From Pirellula sp. (GTDB lineage Bacteria > Planctomycetota > Planctomycetia > Pirellulales > Pirellulaceae), in assembly GCA_025459355.1 (NCBI GenBank), contig JALOQS010000007.1:1-37819 (forward strand): a DNA stretch of 37,819 nt, given 5' to 3'. Shown piece by piece: positions 26,853-36,317 of the stretch. The notes beneath the pieces were generated by a model, which saw nothing but the letters and a program-made list of their open reading frames with translations, was not told the origin of the DNA and made no database searches. Every line of letters starts with the position of its first letter. The first letter of the stretch is position 1. The translations under genes and the position numbers were made by a program.

Positions 26853-27974
26853 ATGTCATCCCCAGAGTCTGTCATCAATAGTTATCCGGAGTGGGCGCCA
26901 CGATTTTGGCATGGCATGCAATCCAAAACGTGGTTCTCCTATTTGAAGAAAAATCGATTTCGAATTGGTTGGAATCGAATGCATGTGGCGTTTGGTGTAT
27001 CCGCCTTTATGCCATTCTCGGACTTGATGGCCTTAACTCACTATCTACTGTTCAATCGCGCCATTGAGAGAACCGCACTGGCTGGTCCTCCCCTTTTTGT
27101 CTTGGGTCACTGGCGAAGTGGAACAACACTTCTCCATGAGTATCTAGGTCTGGACGACCGATTCGCATCCCCCACAACATTTCAGTGTTTCGCACCGGCT
27201 CATTTCCTTTTAACGGAGGCGCTGGTGACGCGATTCGGTGGTTGGTTGCTGCCTGACAAGCGGCCCATGGATAACATGAAAGCCGGTTGGGCGCTACCGC
27301 AAGAAGACGAGTTCGCTTTGATGAACCTCGGCGCTCCGACTCTTTATGCGCGAATGATGTTTCCGCAAAACGGTTTCCCCGATGAGAACACCTTGGCCGA
27401 CCAGGATTTCACGGAAGAACAAAAGATCAAATGGAAGTACTTGATGAACTGGTTTGTAAAGGCCCTCACGTATAAGAATCAAAAACCACTCATCCTAAAA
27501 AGTCCTCCTCACACCGGTCGCATTGGAATGTTGCGAGAGCTTTATCCGGATGCCAAGTTTATTCATATCGTTCGAGATCCTCGAAGCCTCTTTCCCTCTA
27601 CGATGAAGTTATGGCGTTCGTTGGATCAAGTTCAGGGGCTTCAAAGACCCATCGCTGATGAGCAATTGGAACCCTTTGTGTTTCGGTGTCTGCGTCGCAT
27701 GTATAGCTCCTTTGACCAGGGTCGGAGCGGCCTAACCGATTCACAAATTATCGATGTCAAATACGAAGATTTGGCCAAGGATCCCTTAAACGTTGTGTCA
27801 ACGATTTACAAGCAACTGGAACTCGGTGAGTTGGAGATTGTAAAGGCTAAGATTCTCGAAAAGACTAATTCCCAAATCGAATACAAGACGAATCGGTTCT
27901 CCAAGAATACTGACCGAGAAGATCGCATTCTCTCAGAGTGGCGGGACTATGCATCTCGTTATGGCTACCTTTAA
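26853..27974 (+). CDS. Sulfotransferase family protein
   Basis: 5'-PSB-like loop 'VLGHWRSGTTLLHEYLG' and 3'-PB-like 'FIHIVRDPRSLFPSTMKLW'. Confidence 0.92.
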   Translation: MSSPESVINSYPEWAPRFWHGMQSKTWFSYLKKNRFRIGWNRMHVAFGVSAFMPFSDLMALTHYLLFNRAIERTALAGPPLFVLGHWRSGTTLLHEYLGLDDRFASPTTFQCFAPAHFLLTEALVTRFGGWLLPDKRPMDNMKAGWALPQEDEFALMNLGAPTLYARMMFPQNGFPDENTLADQDFTEEQKIKWKYLMNWFVKALTYKNQKPLILKSPPHTGRIGMLRELYPDAKFIHIVRDPRSLFPSTMKLWRSLDQVQGLQRPIADEQLEPFVFRCLRRMYSSFDQGRSGLTDSQIIDVKYEDLAKDPLNVVSTIYKQLELGELEIVKAKILEKTNSQIEYKTNRFSKNTDREDRILSEWRDYASRYGYL

Positions 27975-27977
27975 GCT

Positions 27978-28592
27978 ATGGAATTCAACTTTCAATCTAT
28001 CTCCGCTCAAAATCGCTACAAGCTTTTGGTCTCGTTGATTGTGCCTAGACCGATCGCATGGGTTTCCACTTGCAATGCGAACGGTTCTATCAATGTCGCT
28101 CCTTTTAGTTTCTTCAATGCCATCGGCTCAGACCCGGCGCTGGTGGTTATGGGAATCGGTGATCACCCCGATCGACCTAAAGACACTGCCGCGAATATTG
28201 AAAGAACCAAAGAGTTTGTCGTCAATCTAGTTCCGGAATCGCTCGCGCAGGCGATGAGTGACTCAGCTACCGATTTTCCTCCTGAGGTCTCCGAGGTTGA
28301 GGTACTTGGTTTGCAAACCTCGCCATCGTCGTTTGTAAAGCCTCCTAGAGTGGTCGGTTCTCCAGCCGCTCTGGAATGCAAACTAGAACGTATCGTTATC
28401 ATTGGACAAAATCGGATCATCTTTGGAGAGGTCATTAACGCTTGGGTCGACGATCGATTCGTTATGAGCCCTGACAAAGCCTACATCGACACTAATGCTT
28501 TTAAGCTGATTGGCAGAATGAGCGGCGCTGGGGGCTATACCTCAACGCGAGATACATTCCAGATCGAGCGTAAAAAATTCAGCGACTCCTAA
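27978..28592 (+). CDS. Flavin reductase-like (FMN-binding split-barrel) protein
   Basis: 'SLIVPRPIAWVSTCNANGSINVAPFSFFNAIGSDPALVVMGI' typical of the flavin reductase/DIM6 family; starts 3 nt after the sulfotransferase stop. Confidence 0.9.
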   Translation: MEFNFQSISAQNRYKLLVSLIVPRPIAWVSTCNANGSINVAPFSFFNAIGSDPALVVMGIGDHPDRPKDTAANIERTKEFVVNLVPESLAQAMSDSATDFPPEVSEVEVLGLQTSPSSFVKPPRVVGSPAALECKLERIVIIGQNRIIFGEVINAWVDDRFVMSPDKAYIDTNAFKLIGRMSGAGGYTSTRDTFQIERKKFSDS

Positions 28593-28646
28593 CCTGTGCA
28601 TTTCAGTCATCGGATCGCACGGGAAGCCTATCGCGTTGTCTGCGAT

Positions 28647-29348
28647 TCAAGATGACTTGGCTTTGCTTTCGAGAGCTTGTTTGACCAGCAGATGATATCG
28701 AACCAATTCCGGTACGCTGGATATGCCGAGCTTTTTCATCATCCGCGAACGCCTAGCCTCTATGGTTCGCATGGACAGAGACAGATTTCTCGCGATCGTT
28801 TTGTTGAGATGACCTTGGGCTATTCCATCGATAACCTGGATCTCTGCTTGCGTTAACTTGCTCCATCTTTCCAGCAGCGTTGATTCTGATATACCCAATG
28901 CATGGGTAATGATACTCTCCTCACACTGGATTTTGGGCTCCTCGAGTTTCCAGCCAAAGCAAAGAATTCCTACCACCTCAGTCCCGACCACAACAATCTG
29001 TCGACGTAGCGCGACCTGTGATCGGACCTCACCAAACCCAATCTCACAAACTTCGTGTTGGCATTCACCCGGTTGCAGCAGGAACTCATTTTCGCTCTTG
29101 ATCGTGTGATTCCATGGATGATCGGTCAAAATGTCATTGAGAGAAATATTGTTGAGGCGACTTTTTGGTATCCCGCACAAACTCATTAGCGAACCGCTTG
29201 AGTATCGAATGACGCGCTTCGTATCGTATGTGAGTACGAACGCATCACAATTCTTAGCGTCGAAAAAACCAGATAAGAGGGTAAGAGGCGACGACAAAGC
29301 CACTCGAAGCTGAGTGTCGAGAGATAGAATTGGCTGATCGCTGCACAT
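28647..29348 (-). CDS. LuxR-family transcriptional regulator with PAS-like N-terminus
   Basis: C-terminal HTH 'LTQAEIQVIDGIAQGHLNKTIARNLSLSMRTIEARRSRMMKKLGISSVPELVRY'. The ORF-track start at 29441 is a TTG; ATG at 29348 is preferred. Confidence 0.85.
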   Translation of the reverse strand: MCSDQPILSLDTQLRVALSSPLTLLSGFFDAKNCDAFVLTYDTKRVIRYSSGSLMSLCGIPKSRLNNISLNDILTDHPWNHTIKSENEFLLQPGECQHEVCEIGFGEVRSQVALRRQIVVVGTEVVGILCFGWKLEEPKIQCEESIITHALGISESTLLERWSKLTQAEIQVIDGIAQGHLNKTIARNLSLSMRTIEARRSRMMKKLGISSVPELVRYHLLVKQALESKAKSS

Positions 29349-29457
29349 GAGTTCCTCTGCTGTTCCGATCCGTCGTTTCTTCAAAACAGCCCAAATTGGG
29401 ATCTCGGCACTGTATGTGGGTGGATCAGCAGAGTCAATCAAAAAGATGTTTTTATTT

Positions 29458-30321
29458 TTATCGTCTTTCTACCGCAGAGCCCTCCGCCATTTGCGCAGGA
29501 CTGCTGCCATTTGGATCTATGCGCGGAATTGCGTCCTTTTGAAAGACGACCCCCGCTCGGTGGTCGATTACGCCGACCGGCGGTTCGGTGTTGATCGAGG
29601 GTGGTTGACCCGCTCTGAAGCGTTTCCCAGCGAAACGAGTTCCCCGGTAGATGGTTCCCTGCTGGATTGGGCCGATTCCTAAGAACCAGGTGTCGCGAGC
29701 GTTGCTTCCCGCCTGGGCTATTCCCGTTTGGTAAACGGGCTCCCGCGTTTCGCGGTCGTATGCGAACACCGCCACCTTGGATGCCGCACTCTTTAACTCT
29801 CGTTTGGCGAGCGAAAGCTCTGGAATCGCGGGCAAATTTCCTCCCCCGCCTACAACTGACGAAGCGCTGGAAAGAAAATTGTTGGCGGGCAAACCATAGG
29901 TCACACTGTGCCCGTCCAGGCCGATCGCTCCGCAGCGTGCCTCGCAAATGACATCTGCCAGATCTTTGGTATCCACCAATAAACAGCCTGCGGCAATCAT
30001 CTGTTGCCGTATGGCGCTGATGACATAGTCAGAATTTACCATGGTGTTGTGGATTTGCGGCATGACCGTCTGCTTACCCATGGCGGTGATGTAAGTCGTA
30101 TCCAAGAAGACTTTGGCACCACCAAGCGGCCGAAAATCCAGCTTCGCGACCGCCGAGTCGACGGCATCGGACATGAGCAATTGCTCGGTTGCGGTAAAGA
30201 CTTTCGTGCTACCACAACCGGACGCTAAAACCTGCATCAGGAACAACGCTGTGATCATTGCGAATCGCGGCATAATTCTGCTGGGTAGGGAGTTTTGCTG
30301 GTGGGATCTAATCTGACTCAT
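29458..30321 (-). CDS. Predicted lipoprotein of unknown function (perhaps DUF6655-like)
   Basis: 'MPRFAMITALFLMQVLASGCGST' lipobox, probable start at 30273; conserved-looking 'TATEQLLMSDAVDSAVAKLDFRPLGGAKVFLDTTYI'. Family name is from memory and uncertain. Confidence 0.65.
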   Translation of the reverse strand: MSQIRSHQQNSLPSRIMPRFAMITALFLMQVLASGCGSTKVFTATEQLLMSDAVDSAVAKLDFRPLGGAKVFLDTTYITAMGKQTVMPQIHNTMVNSDYVISAIRQQMIAAGCLLVDTKDLADVICEARCGAIGLDGHSVTYGLPANNFLSSASSVVGGGGNLPAIPELSLAKRELKSAASKVAVFAYDRETREPVYQTGIAQAGSNARDTWFLGIGPIQQGTIYRGTRFAGKRFRAGQPPSINTEPPVGVIDHRAGVVFQKDAIPRIDPNGSSPAQMAEGSAVERR

Positions 30322-30467
30322 GACCTTAACGCTGGAGGAAGGCTCGGGTCGGGAAAATAACTGATCCTCGCCATGTCCGAAATAGCGAGCAGGTAAACCT
30401 GCTAAATCAGATAAGATAGGTAACTCATCGAGCGAAACTAATCGCTATTGGGTCTACTATTGCGAGA

Positions 30468-30932
30468 TTAGCCAGCTATCTGCCTGTAGGCTTCGTACAT
30501 ACCAATCCCAACCGAAACGGACAAATTGAGACTTCTCACTGGTCCAATCATGGGGAGCGAAACGCAGTGACTTTCGTAATGGGATCGAAGAGTCTGCGGT
30601 AGCCCACTGGTTTCACTACCGAACAATAACCAATCTCCCCGTTGGTACTTAACAGAGGAGTAATTCGTTGTTCCGAATTTGGTGAACAACCAAAGTCGGC
30701 TTTCATCGATATAGGGCAGCATGTGCTGCCAAGAATCTACTGCTTGCCAATTCAAGTGTTGCCAGTAATCGAGACCGGCTCGCTGAACTTGCTTCTCATC
30801 GATGCGAAAGCCTGTCGGTCTAACAATCCAAAGCTTAGCGTTCAGCGATACACACGTTCGACCAATGTTTCCTGTATTCTGAGGAATCTCTGGTTGGAAC
30901 AAGATAACATTTAGCGTAGGCTCTGAACTCAA
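30468..30932 (-). CDS. trmL: tRNA (cytidine/uridine-2'-O-)-methyltransferase TrmL (SPOUT family)
   Basis: 'LNVILFQPEIPQNTGNIGRTC', 'LLFGSETSGLP', 'SLPMIGPVRSLNLSVSVGIGMYEAYRQ'. TTG start preceded by AGGATAGAGA. Confidence 0.92.
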   Translation of the reverse strand: MSSEPTLNVILFQPEIPQNTGNIGRTCVSLNAKLWIVRPTGFRIDEKQVQRAGLDYWQHLNWQAVDSWQHMLPYIDESRLWLFTKFGTTNYSSVKYQRGDWLLFGSETSGLPQTLRSHYESHCVSLPMIGPVRSLNLSVSVGIGMYEAYRQIAG

Positions 30933-30935
30933 TCT

Positions 30936-31292
30936 CTATCCTGAAATATTTTTTAGTAGGTCATTAAAGCCCGGGATCAAATCGGCTCCACCCGTTATGT
31001 CACGAATCGCTGACACATGCAGTTCCTTCGCTTTGCGATTGGCTTCATTCATCGCTTCTGTTACGAGCCTCTGCGTTAGGTTTTGGTGTACCGAATCGAG
31101 CAATGTTGTCGAGATACTGGTGCTCAAAACAACTCCTAAGCCAGACATCTCGACATGGACTGTGCCGAGTATATCGTAGCTAGATCCGTATACCCTAGCT
31201 GCCTCTAATCTCTCTTGCATGAGCTGAACCTGTGGCCCTAATTGGGACAGGTTCTTCATGGCACTCGCGAATTGCGTTATGTTTTTGAACAT
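30936..31292 (-). CDS. YbaB/EbfC family nucleoid-associated protein
   Basis: 118 aa; 'MKNLSQLGPQVQLMQERLEAARVYGSS...VHVEMSGLGVVLSTSISTTLL...LVTEAMNEANRKAKEL' pattern. Confidence 0.85.
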   Translation of the reverse strand: MFKNITQFASAMKNLSQLGPQVQLMQERLEAARVYGSSYDILGTVHVEMSGLGVVLSTSISTTLLDSVHQNLTQRLVTEAMNEANRKAKELHVSAIRDITGGADLIPGFNDLLKNISG

Positions 31293-31331
31293 AGATACTG
31301 AGGTCGCTCGTTAGTCTCTTTGGGATGGCTC

Positions 31332-32660
31332 TTATTCTTCTTTAAACCTGTAGCGGCCTGGCATTGGCACGACGACTTCTGGTGCTTCTCCCCAGGCGAT
31401 TCTGTCTGGACCGAGCTTCATGTCGCTCTCCATGAGATCTTTCCAAGTGATCACTTCCCCGGAGTAAGCTGCTTCACGTCCCATAATGGCCATCAACGTA
31501 CTCTTGCTCATGTAGTCTCCATTATTCAAAGCTTCACCTCGTCGAATGGAATTCATCAACGCTACATGCTCCAGTTCGTACATGCTGGGTTTTTTACCCT
31601 CGTATTGCCAATTGGTTTCTCCCTTGATGGAATTAGCCAAGATTTTAGCTGTGCCTTTGGTCCCGAAAACAAAGTCCTCAGTCTCGCTAAAGCACTCTGA
31701 CATTTGCCTGGTTTGTGCAAAACATCGCGTTCCATCTTCCCATTCGTACACCACGGCGAAATGGTCATAAACGTCACCAAACTTTGGATCGGTTCGTACT
31801 TGTCTTCCCCCTGTGCCATAGCACTTTACGGGTGGAACGTCGTTATGCAACCACATAGCTTTGTCGAGCGAATGTATGAACTGCTCGACGATATGGTCAC
31901 CACTCAACCATCGGTAATACAACCAATTGAGGACTTGATTGTGCATCGGCGTCCACTCGGGCTTAGGGACTCGGGACCAAAGTGTTCCCGTCAAGTAGTT
32001 TTCTTGGATGTTGACGATCTCGCCAATCGCACCTGAAAAGATTTGCTCCATCGTAGCTTTGACACCCAAGTCATATCGCCAACACAATCCCGATACGACG
32101 CTGAGTCCTTTTTCTTTGGCCATCTCGCTCGCGGCCATTACACGTCGTACGCCGACTGGATCAACGGCTACTGGTTTCTCGCAGAAGACATGTTTGCCTG
32201 CTTTTACGGCGGCTTCCATTTGTGCTGGACGGAATCCTGGCGGCGTCGCCAACAACACAACATTGATGTCGGTGGCCAAGATTTGATCCAAACATTCCCA
32301 ACCGGAAAAGCTTTGGTCGTCCGTTACCGCGTACTGGTCGCCCAAGGTCTTGCTTAGATTATTCTTTCCGTCGTTCATGCGTTCGTAAAACACATCGGCG
32401 ATGGCTGTCAGTCGGCAACCTGGGTCCGCCGTCATGGCATCTTTGGCTGCCCCGCTCCCTCGGCCTCCGCAACCAATTAAACCAACCTTGATAATGTCGC
32501 TTCCAGCGGCGTGGGCTGATCTCGCCAGAAACGCTGAGCTGCTGAGTGCAGCCGCGGCGCTGCCAGTTGCCAGCGTTGTCTTGAGAAATGATCGCCGACC
32601 TGCTTCGCTGCCCGGAGTTTCTTTGGAAGTCGAATCTGTTGATGCTTTGGCTTGGTCCAT
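31332..32660 (-). CDS. Gfo/Idh/MocA family oxidoreductase with Tat signal
   Basis: 'GRRSFLKTTLATGSAAAALSSSAFLARSAHA'; 'IKVGLIGCGGRGSGAAKDAM'; 'VVLLATPPGFRPAQMEAAVKAGKHVFCEKPVAVDPVG'. Confidence 0.94.
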   Translation of the reverse strand: MDQAKASTDSTSKETPGSEAGRRSFLKTTLATGSAAAALSSSAFLARSAHAAGSDIIKVGLIGCGGRGSGAAKDAMTADPGCRLTAIADVFYERMNDGKNNLSKTLGDQYAVTDDQSFSGWECLDQILATDINVVLLATPPGFRPAQMEAAVKAGKHVFCEKPVAVDPVGVRRVMAASEMAKEKGLSVVSGLCWRYDLGVKATMEQIFSGAIGEIVNIQENYLTGTLWSRVPKPEWTPMHNQVLNWLYYRWLSGDHIVEQFIHSLDKAMWLHNDVPPVKCYGTGGRQVRTDPKFGDVYDHFAVVYEWEDGTRCFAQTRQMSECFSETEDFVFGTKGTAKILANSIKGETNWQYEGKKPSMYELEHVALMNSIRRGEALNNGDYMSKSTLMAIMGREAAYSGEVITWKDLMESDMKLGPDRIAWGEAPEVVVPMPGRYRFKEE

Positions 32661-32678
32661 GTTTTGTAATTAGTCGAA

Positions 32679-32695
32679 GGTGGGAGGAATGTGGC
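32679..32695 (-). promoter_or_regulatory. Leader motif shared with the first Gfo/Idh/MocA gene (sense: GCCACATTCCTCCCACC)
   Basis: Ends 18 nt upstream of the start codon at 32660. Confidence 0.45.
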
Positions 32696-32802
32696 GGGAT
32701 TAAAGGCTACAAATTTCCTTTGTTTGATCTATCCTGTGGTATCACGGCCTTTCGCTTTTACGGCCTAGTGATCACTCTCGGTTATAACTCAACCCAACCC
32801 AT

Positions 32803-33471
32803 ATGCAACAAGACAGCGGAACCGAAGGGGACGAATTTCCTCTTTTAGACGACCAAATCGAGCCCGATGACATGCCGGAAATGCGTGGTCGCTATTTCCG
32901 TGACGAGGACGAACAATCCTTTCGCGAGTGGATTGTGGGTGCCCCTCAAATCGAACTGGAAATCGGCTCGGGCAAGGGTCTTTTTCTGCTCAACCAATGT
33001 CGTGAACGCCCCAACGTTCGATTTGTGGGACTGGAATTGGCCGCTAAGTACGCTTGGGATTGCCAATCGAAAGTCCAACGCGATAACCTCGACAATATTC
33101 GCTTCTATGCGTGCAATGCGGTCGCCGTCATCGATCAAGATGTTCCTGACGCCAGTATCGATGCTGTTCACGTCTATTTCCCAGATCCGTGGTGGAAAGC
33201 TAAGCACAAAAAACGCCGAGTTCTTAACGAACAAAGTCTGCAAAACATCCAGCGAATCCTAAAACCTAACGGCGAACTCCATTTTTGGACCGATGTTCTG
33301 GATTATTACGAACTGACCTTGGAACTGATCGATCAAGTTACCACACTCGAAGGTCCGTTCTTTGTCGACACTCCCGAAGCGAAACACGACATGGATTACC
33401 GAACTCACTTTGAAAGACGTACCCGTCGAAACGGTCTGCCCGTTTATCGCAGTCGATATTGCAAGACCTAA
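32803..33471 (+). CDS. trmB: tRNA (guanine-N7-)-methyltransferase TrmB
   Basis: 'IELEIGSGKGLFLLNQCRERPNVRFVGLELAAKYA', 'VHVYFPDPWWKAKHKKRRVLNEQ'. Confidence 0.94.
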   Translation: MQQDSGTEGDEFPLLDDQIEPDDMPEMRGRYFRDEDEQSFREWIVGAPQIELEIGSGKGLFLLNQCRERPNVRFVGLELAAKYAWDCQSKVQRDNLDNIRFYACNAVAVIDQDVPDASIDAVHVYFPDPWWKAKHKKRRVLNEQSLQNIQRILKPNGELHFWTDVLDYYELTLELIDQVTTLEGPFFVDTPEAKHDMDYRTHFERRTRRNGLPVYRSRYCKT

Positions 33472-33483
33472 TTCAGCTTGTGC

Positions 33484-34614
33484 TTACCAACGAGTCATAA
33501 ACGCTCGCTCGTAGAGTTCTACCCCTCGGCTCAATTGGTCGAGGCTTATCCACTCGTCGCACCGATGCGCTTGTTCAATGCTGCCCGGACCACAAATCAC
33601 CATTCGTCGCAATCTTTGCAGTACTCCTGCATCGGTTGCGTAACACACCGAATACGATCGCTGCTGTCCAGTCAATTCCAACATCTTGCCTACAAAGTCA
33701 CTCTGAGGATCGACGCTCCATGGTCTAGCTGAATACTTCGTTCTACATTCCAAACCAAATTGCTCAGCGATCCTCCTTACTTCACTTAAAAGCGGCTCGT
33801 GATCGACCGCGGGCATGGCTCGGAAAAAGTTATTCAGTATCGCCATCGATGTGGTCACATTTACTGCTTCCGGTTCATTGCTTATGGTCATGTTCCACGA
33901 CAACGTGGGTGGATCAAAGCTTTTGTCGTGGTACTGCGGATCAGTCTCTGCTCGGTTTCGCAACTCAAGAAAACGACTCAAGGCAGGTATCAGTTTGTAA
34001 TTGGCGTTGACGCCGCCGTTGGTGCTGGTGTGGGCGCTAACCCCCTTGGCCACTATGGCAAAACTCTCCGCTCCTTTGTGAGCGTGAATGACTTGCAGCT
34101 CGGTTGGCTCGCCCACTATTCCCATCGTATCATGGGTTACCATCTCTTCGAAAAGCTTGGAATGTTGGTTCACAAAGGAAGCTCCTCGCATGCCGACTTC
34201 CTCGTCGCTGGTCACGACAAAGTAAAGTGGCTGATCGTTATGGACGTTGGCTGCGGCTGTTAGTGCTGCCGCTAAGGAACCTTTCATGTCGCATGTCCCT
34301 CGCCCGTAGAGCCTACCGTCTTTTTGGTATCCCTCGAACGCTCCACTAAAATCTGGTTCCCAATCCTCCGCTGGTACCACATCGGTATGAGCCAAATAAG
34401 CGACCCCTCCCAATCCTGCCCCTCGCTTGGCTACCACACACACCTTGGGGACTTTTTCTTCGTCCTCGTAAGTCAGCCATTCCACATCAAAACCTATTTC
34501 TGCCAGTCTAGCAGCTACGAACTGGCTTACCTCGACGTTGCTTCGGTCACTTACCGATGGAAAGCTAACCATTTGCTGGGTCAGTTCTATGGCTCGGCTT
34601 AATCTTTGCGACAT
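33484..34614 (-). CDS. argE: M20-family peptidase, acetylornithine deacetylase-like
   Basis: 'AYLAHTDVVPAEDWEPDFSGAFEGYQKDGRLYGRGTCDMKGSLAAALTA', 'VTSDEEVGMRGA', 'GEPTELQVIHAHKG'. Confidence 0.85.
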   Translation of the reverse strand: MSQRLSRAIELTQQMVSFPSVSDRSNVEVSQFVAARLAEIGFDVEWLTYEDEEKVPKVCVVAKRGAGLGGVAYLAHTDVVPAEDWEPDFSGAFEGYQKDGRLYGRGTCDMKGSLAAALTAAANVHNDQPLYFVVTSDEEVGMRGASFVNQHSKLFEEMVTHDTMGIVGEPTELQVIHAHKGAESFAIVAKGVSAHTSTNGGVNANYKLIPALSRFLELRNRAETDPQYHDKSFDPPTLSWNMTISNEPEAVNVTTSMAILNNFFRAMPAVDHEPLLSEVRRIAEQFGLECRTKYSARPWSVDPQSDFVGKMLELTGQQRSYSVCYATDAGVLQRLRRMVICGPGSIEQAHRCDEWISLDQLSRGVELYERAFMTRW

Positions 34615-34807
34615 GTGGTTTTCGTGTTCTTTAACGATTTTCTAATGCGTAAAAAGGGCTCTGACGGACGCTTTCCCGCCATCGGCCTCCCCGGTTCCAC
34701 CGAAAAACCTCGGTTTGTTCATTCTATCGACTGCCGGGTCAGCTGTCCTGACTATTCCTATTGCGGTATCTTTAGCGATACAGATTCCCCTAACTCGAGG
34801 CTCAACC

Positions 34808-36106
34808 ATGAACAATATGCGTCAAGTCATTTCGCTCATCCTAGGTGGCGGCCGAGGTACTCGGTTGTTTCCCCTCACCAAAATCCGAGCAAAACCTGCG
34901 GTACCCTTGGCTGGCAAATATCGGCTTATCGATATCCCAATCAGCAATTGCCTGCACAGCGGGATCAACCAAATCTACGTGGTTACCCAATTCCTAAGCG
35001 TTTCGCTCCACCAACACATTCGCCAAACTTATCGCTTTGATAACTTCAGCGGGGGCTTCGTTGAACTTCTCGCCGCCCAGCAAACTATGGAGGGTGGTAC
35101 GGAATGGTTCGAAGGGACCGCCGACGCGGTCCGCAAAAACCTTCGATACTTTGACGAAAAGGATTGCAAATACGTTCTCATCCTCAGCGGTGACCAACTC
35201 TACCGCATGGATTATGCCAAGATGTTGGAAACCCATATCCAAACCGGTGCCGATGTGACGATCGCTGCCAAGCCTGTGGCTCGCTCCGAAGCTCACGCCC
35301 TCGGCGTTATGCGTTGCGACGATTCCGGCCGCGTCACTGGCTTCCTCGAAAAGCCTAAAACCAACGAAGAAATCGATATGGTCTCGACCGACCCTTCGTG
35401 GATCGACGCTCGGGGTATTCCCGCTCAAGGCCGCGACTGCCTGGCCAGCATGGGCCTCTACATCTTCAACAAAGAACTTCTCTTCGATGTTCTCAACAAA
35501 ACCAACTACAGCGACTTTGGCAAAGAAGTCTTCCCTGCCGCTATCCGTTCCCGAAAAGTCCAAGTTCACTTGTACGATGATTACTGGGAAGATATCGGTA
35601 CCATCAAAGCTTTCTACGATGCGAACCTGTCGCTAAGTCAAAATGCTCCACCATTCAACTTGTTCGATGCCGATCGACCTGTTTATAGCCGAGCTCGATT
35701 CTTGCCCCCCTCGGTGCTCGACGGAGCTCATATCTCGAATTCTCTCTTGGCGGACGGTTGCCGCATCGGTAAAGGGACTCGCATCGAAAACAGCGTCATT
35801 GGCCTACGATGCATTATCGGCGAAGGGGTTACGATCAAGAACAGCATCATCATGGGAAGCGATTATCTGGAGACCGAAGAAGAGGTTGCCAAACGATTGG
35901 CCGAGGGCAAAGTTCCCTGCGGAATTGGTTCCGGCAGCCTTATCGATGGAGCCATCCTGGATAAAAACTGCCGGATCGGTCGACATGTCCAAGTCGTCAA
36001 TCGACTTAGCCTAACCGACTCCGACAAATACGAACCATGCTACATCCGTGACGGAATCCCGATCGTCTCGAAAGATGCGACTCTATCCGACGGTTGGACA
36101 ATGTAA
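34808..36106 (+). CDS. glgC: Glucose-1-phosphate adenylyltransferase
   Basis: 'VISLILGGGRGTRLFPLTKIRAKPAVPLAGKYRLIDIPISNCLHSGINQIYVVTQF', C-terminal beta-helix. Start set at ATG 34808 rather than 34715. Confidence 0.94.
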   Translation: MNNMRQVISLILGGGRGTRLFPLTKIRAKPAVPLAGKYRLIDIPISNCLHSGINQIYVVTQFLSVSLHQHIRQTYRFDNFSGGFVELLAAQQTMEGGTEWFEGTADAVRKNLRYFDEKDCKYVLILSGDQLYRMDYAKMLETHIQTGADVTIAAKPVARSEAHALGVMRCDDSGRVTGFLEKPKTNEEIDMVSTDPSWIDARGIPAQGRDCLASMGLYIFNKELLFDVLNKTNYSDFGKEVFPAAIRSRKVQVHLYDDYWEDIGTIKAFYDANLSLSQNAPPFNLFDADRPVYSRARFLPPSVLDGAHISNSLLADGCRIGKGTRIENSVIGLRCIIGEGVTIKNSIIMGSDYLETEEEVAKRLAEGKVPCGIGSGSLIDGAILDKNCRIGRHVQVVNRLSLTDSDKYEPCYIRDGIPIVSKDATLSDGWTM

Positions 36107-36122
36107 GCGTCTCTCTAGATCA

Positions 36123-36317
36123 GCGTCCCTCTAAATAGGTAATAAGCTATTTATATGTTGTAGTAGTAGTAAGGGACGCGAAACTGTCAGAAAACAGCGA
36201 AAGCCGCGCAAGAAACCAATCTATACGCGGCTATTCCAGAGGATTACACCTGTGGAAAACTTGTCGCTGAAGGAATCAATTCGTGTCAAAAGCTGGTCTT
36301 TGTAAGCAGGCTTTTGA
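36123..36317. other. Structured intergenic region with at least three successive hairpins (possible ncRNA/leader)
   Basis: GCGTCCCT(36123-36130)/AGGGACGC(36172-36179) enclosing TAAATAG/CTATTTA(36132-36153); AGCCGCG/CGCGGCT(36202-36232); TCAAAAGC/GCTTTTGA(36286-36317). Confidence 0.5.

Noticed and set aside
29438-29947. Minus-strand ORF (169 aa, Arg/Gly rich)
   Set aside because: Overlaps the lipoprotein ORF 29458..30321 in another frame; low-complexity composition from a GC-rich stretch; the lipoprotein has a proper signal and lipobox.
34606-35040. Plus-strand 144-aa ORF before glgC
   Set aside because: Overlaps the glgC start in another frame; the glgC nucleotide-binding motif is clear and complete from 34808.
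34994-35569. Minus-strand 191-aa ORF within glgC
   Set aside because: Antisense shadow ORF of a conserved enzyme gene.
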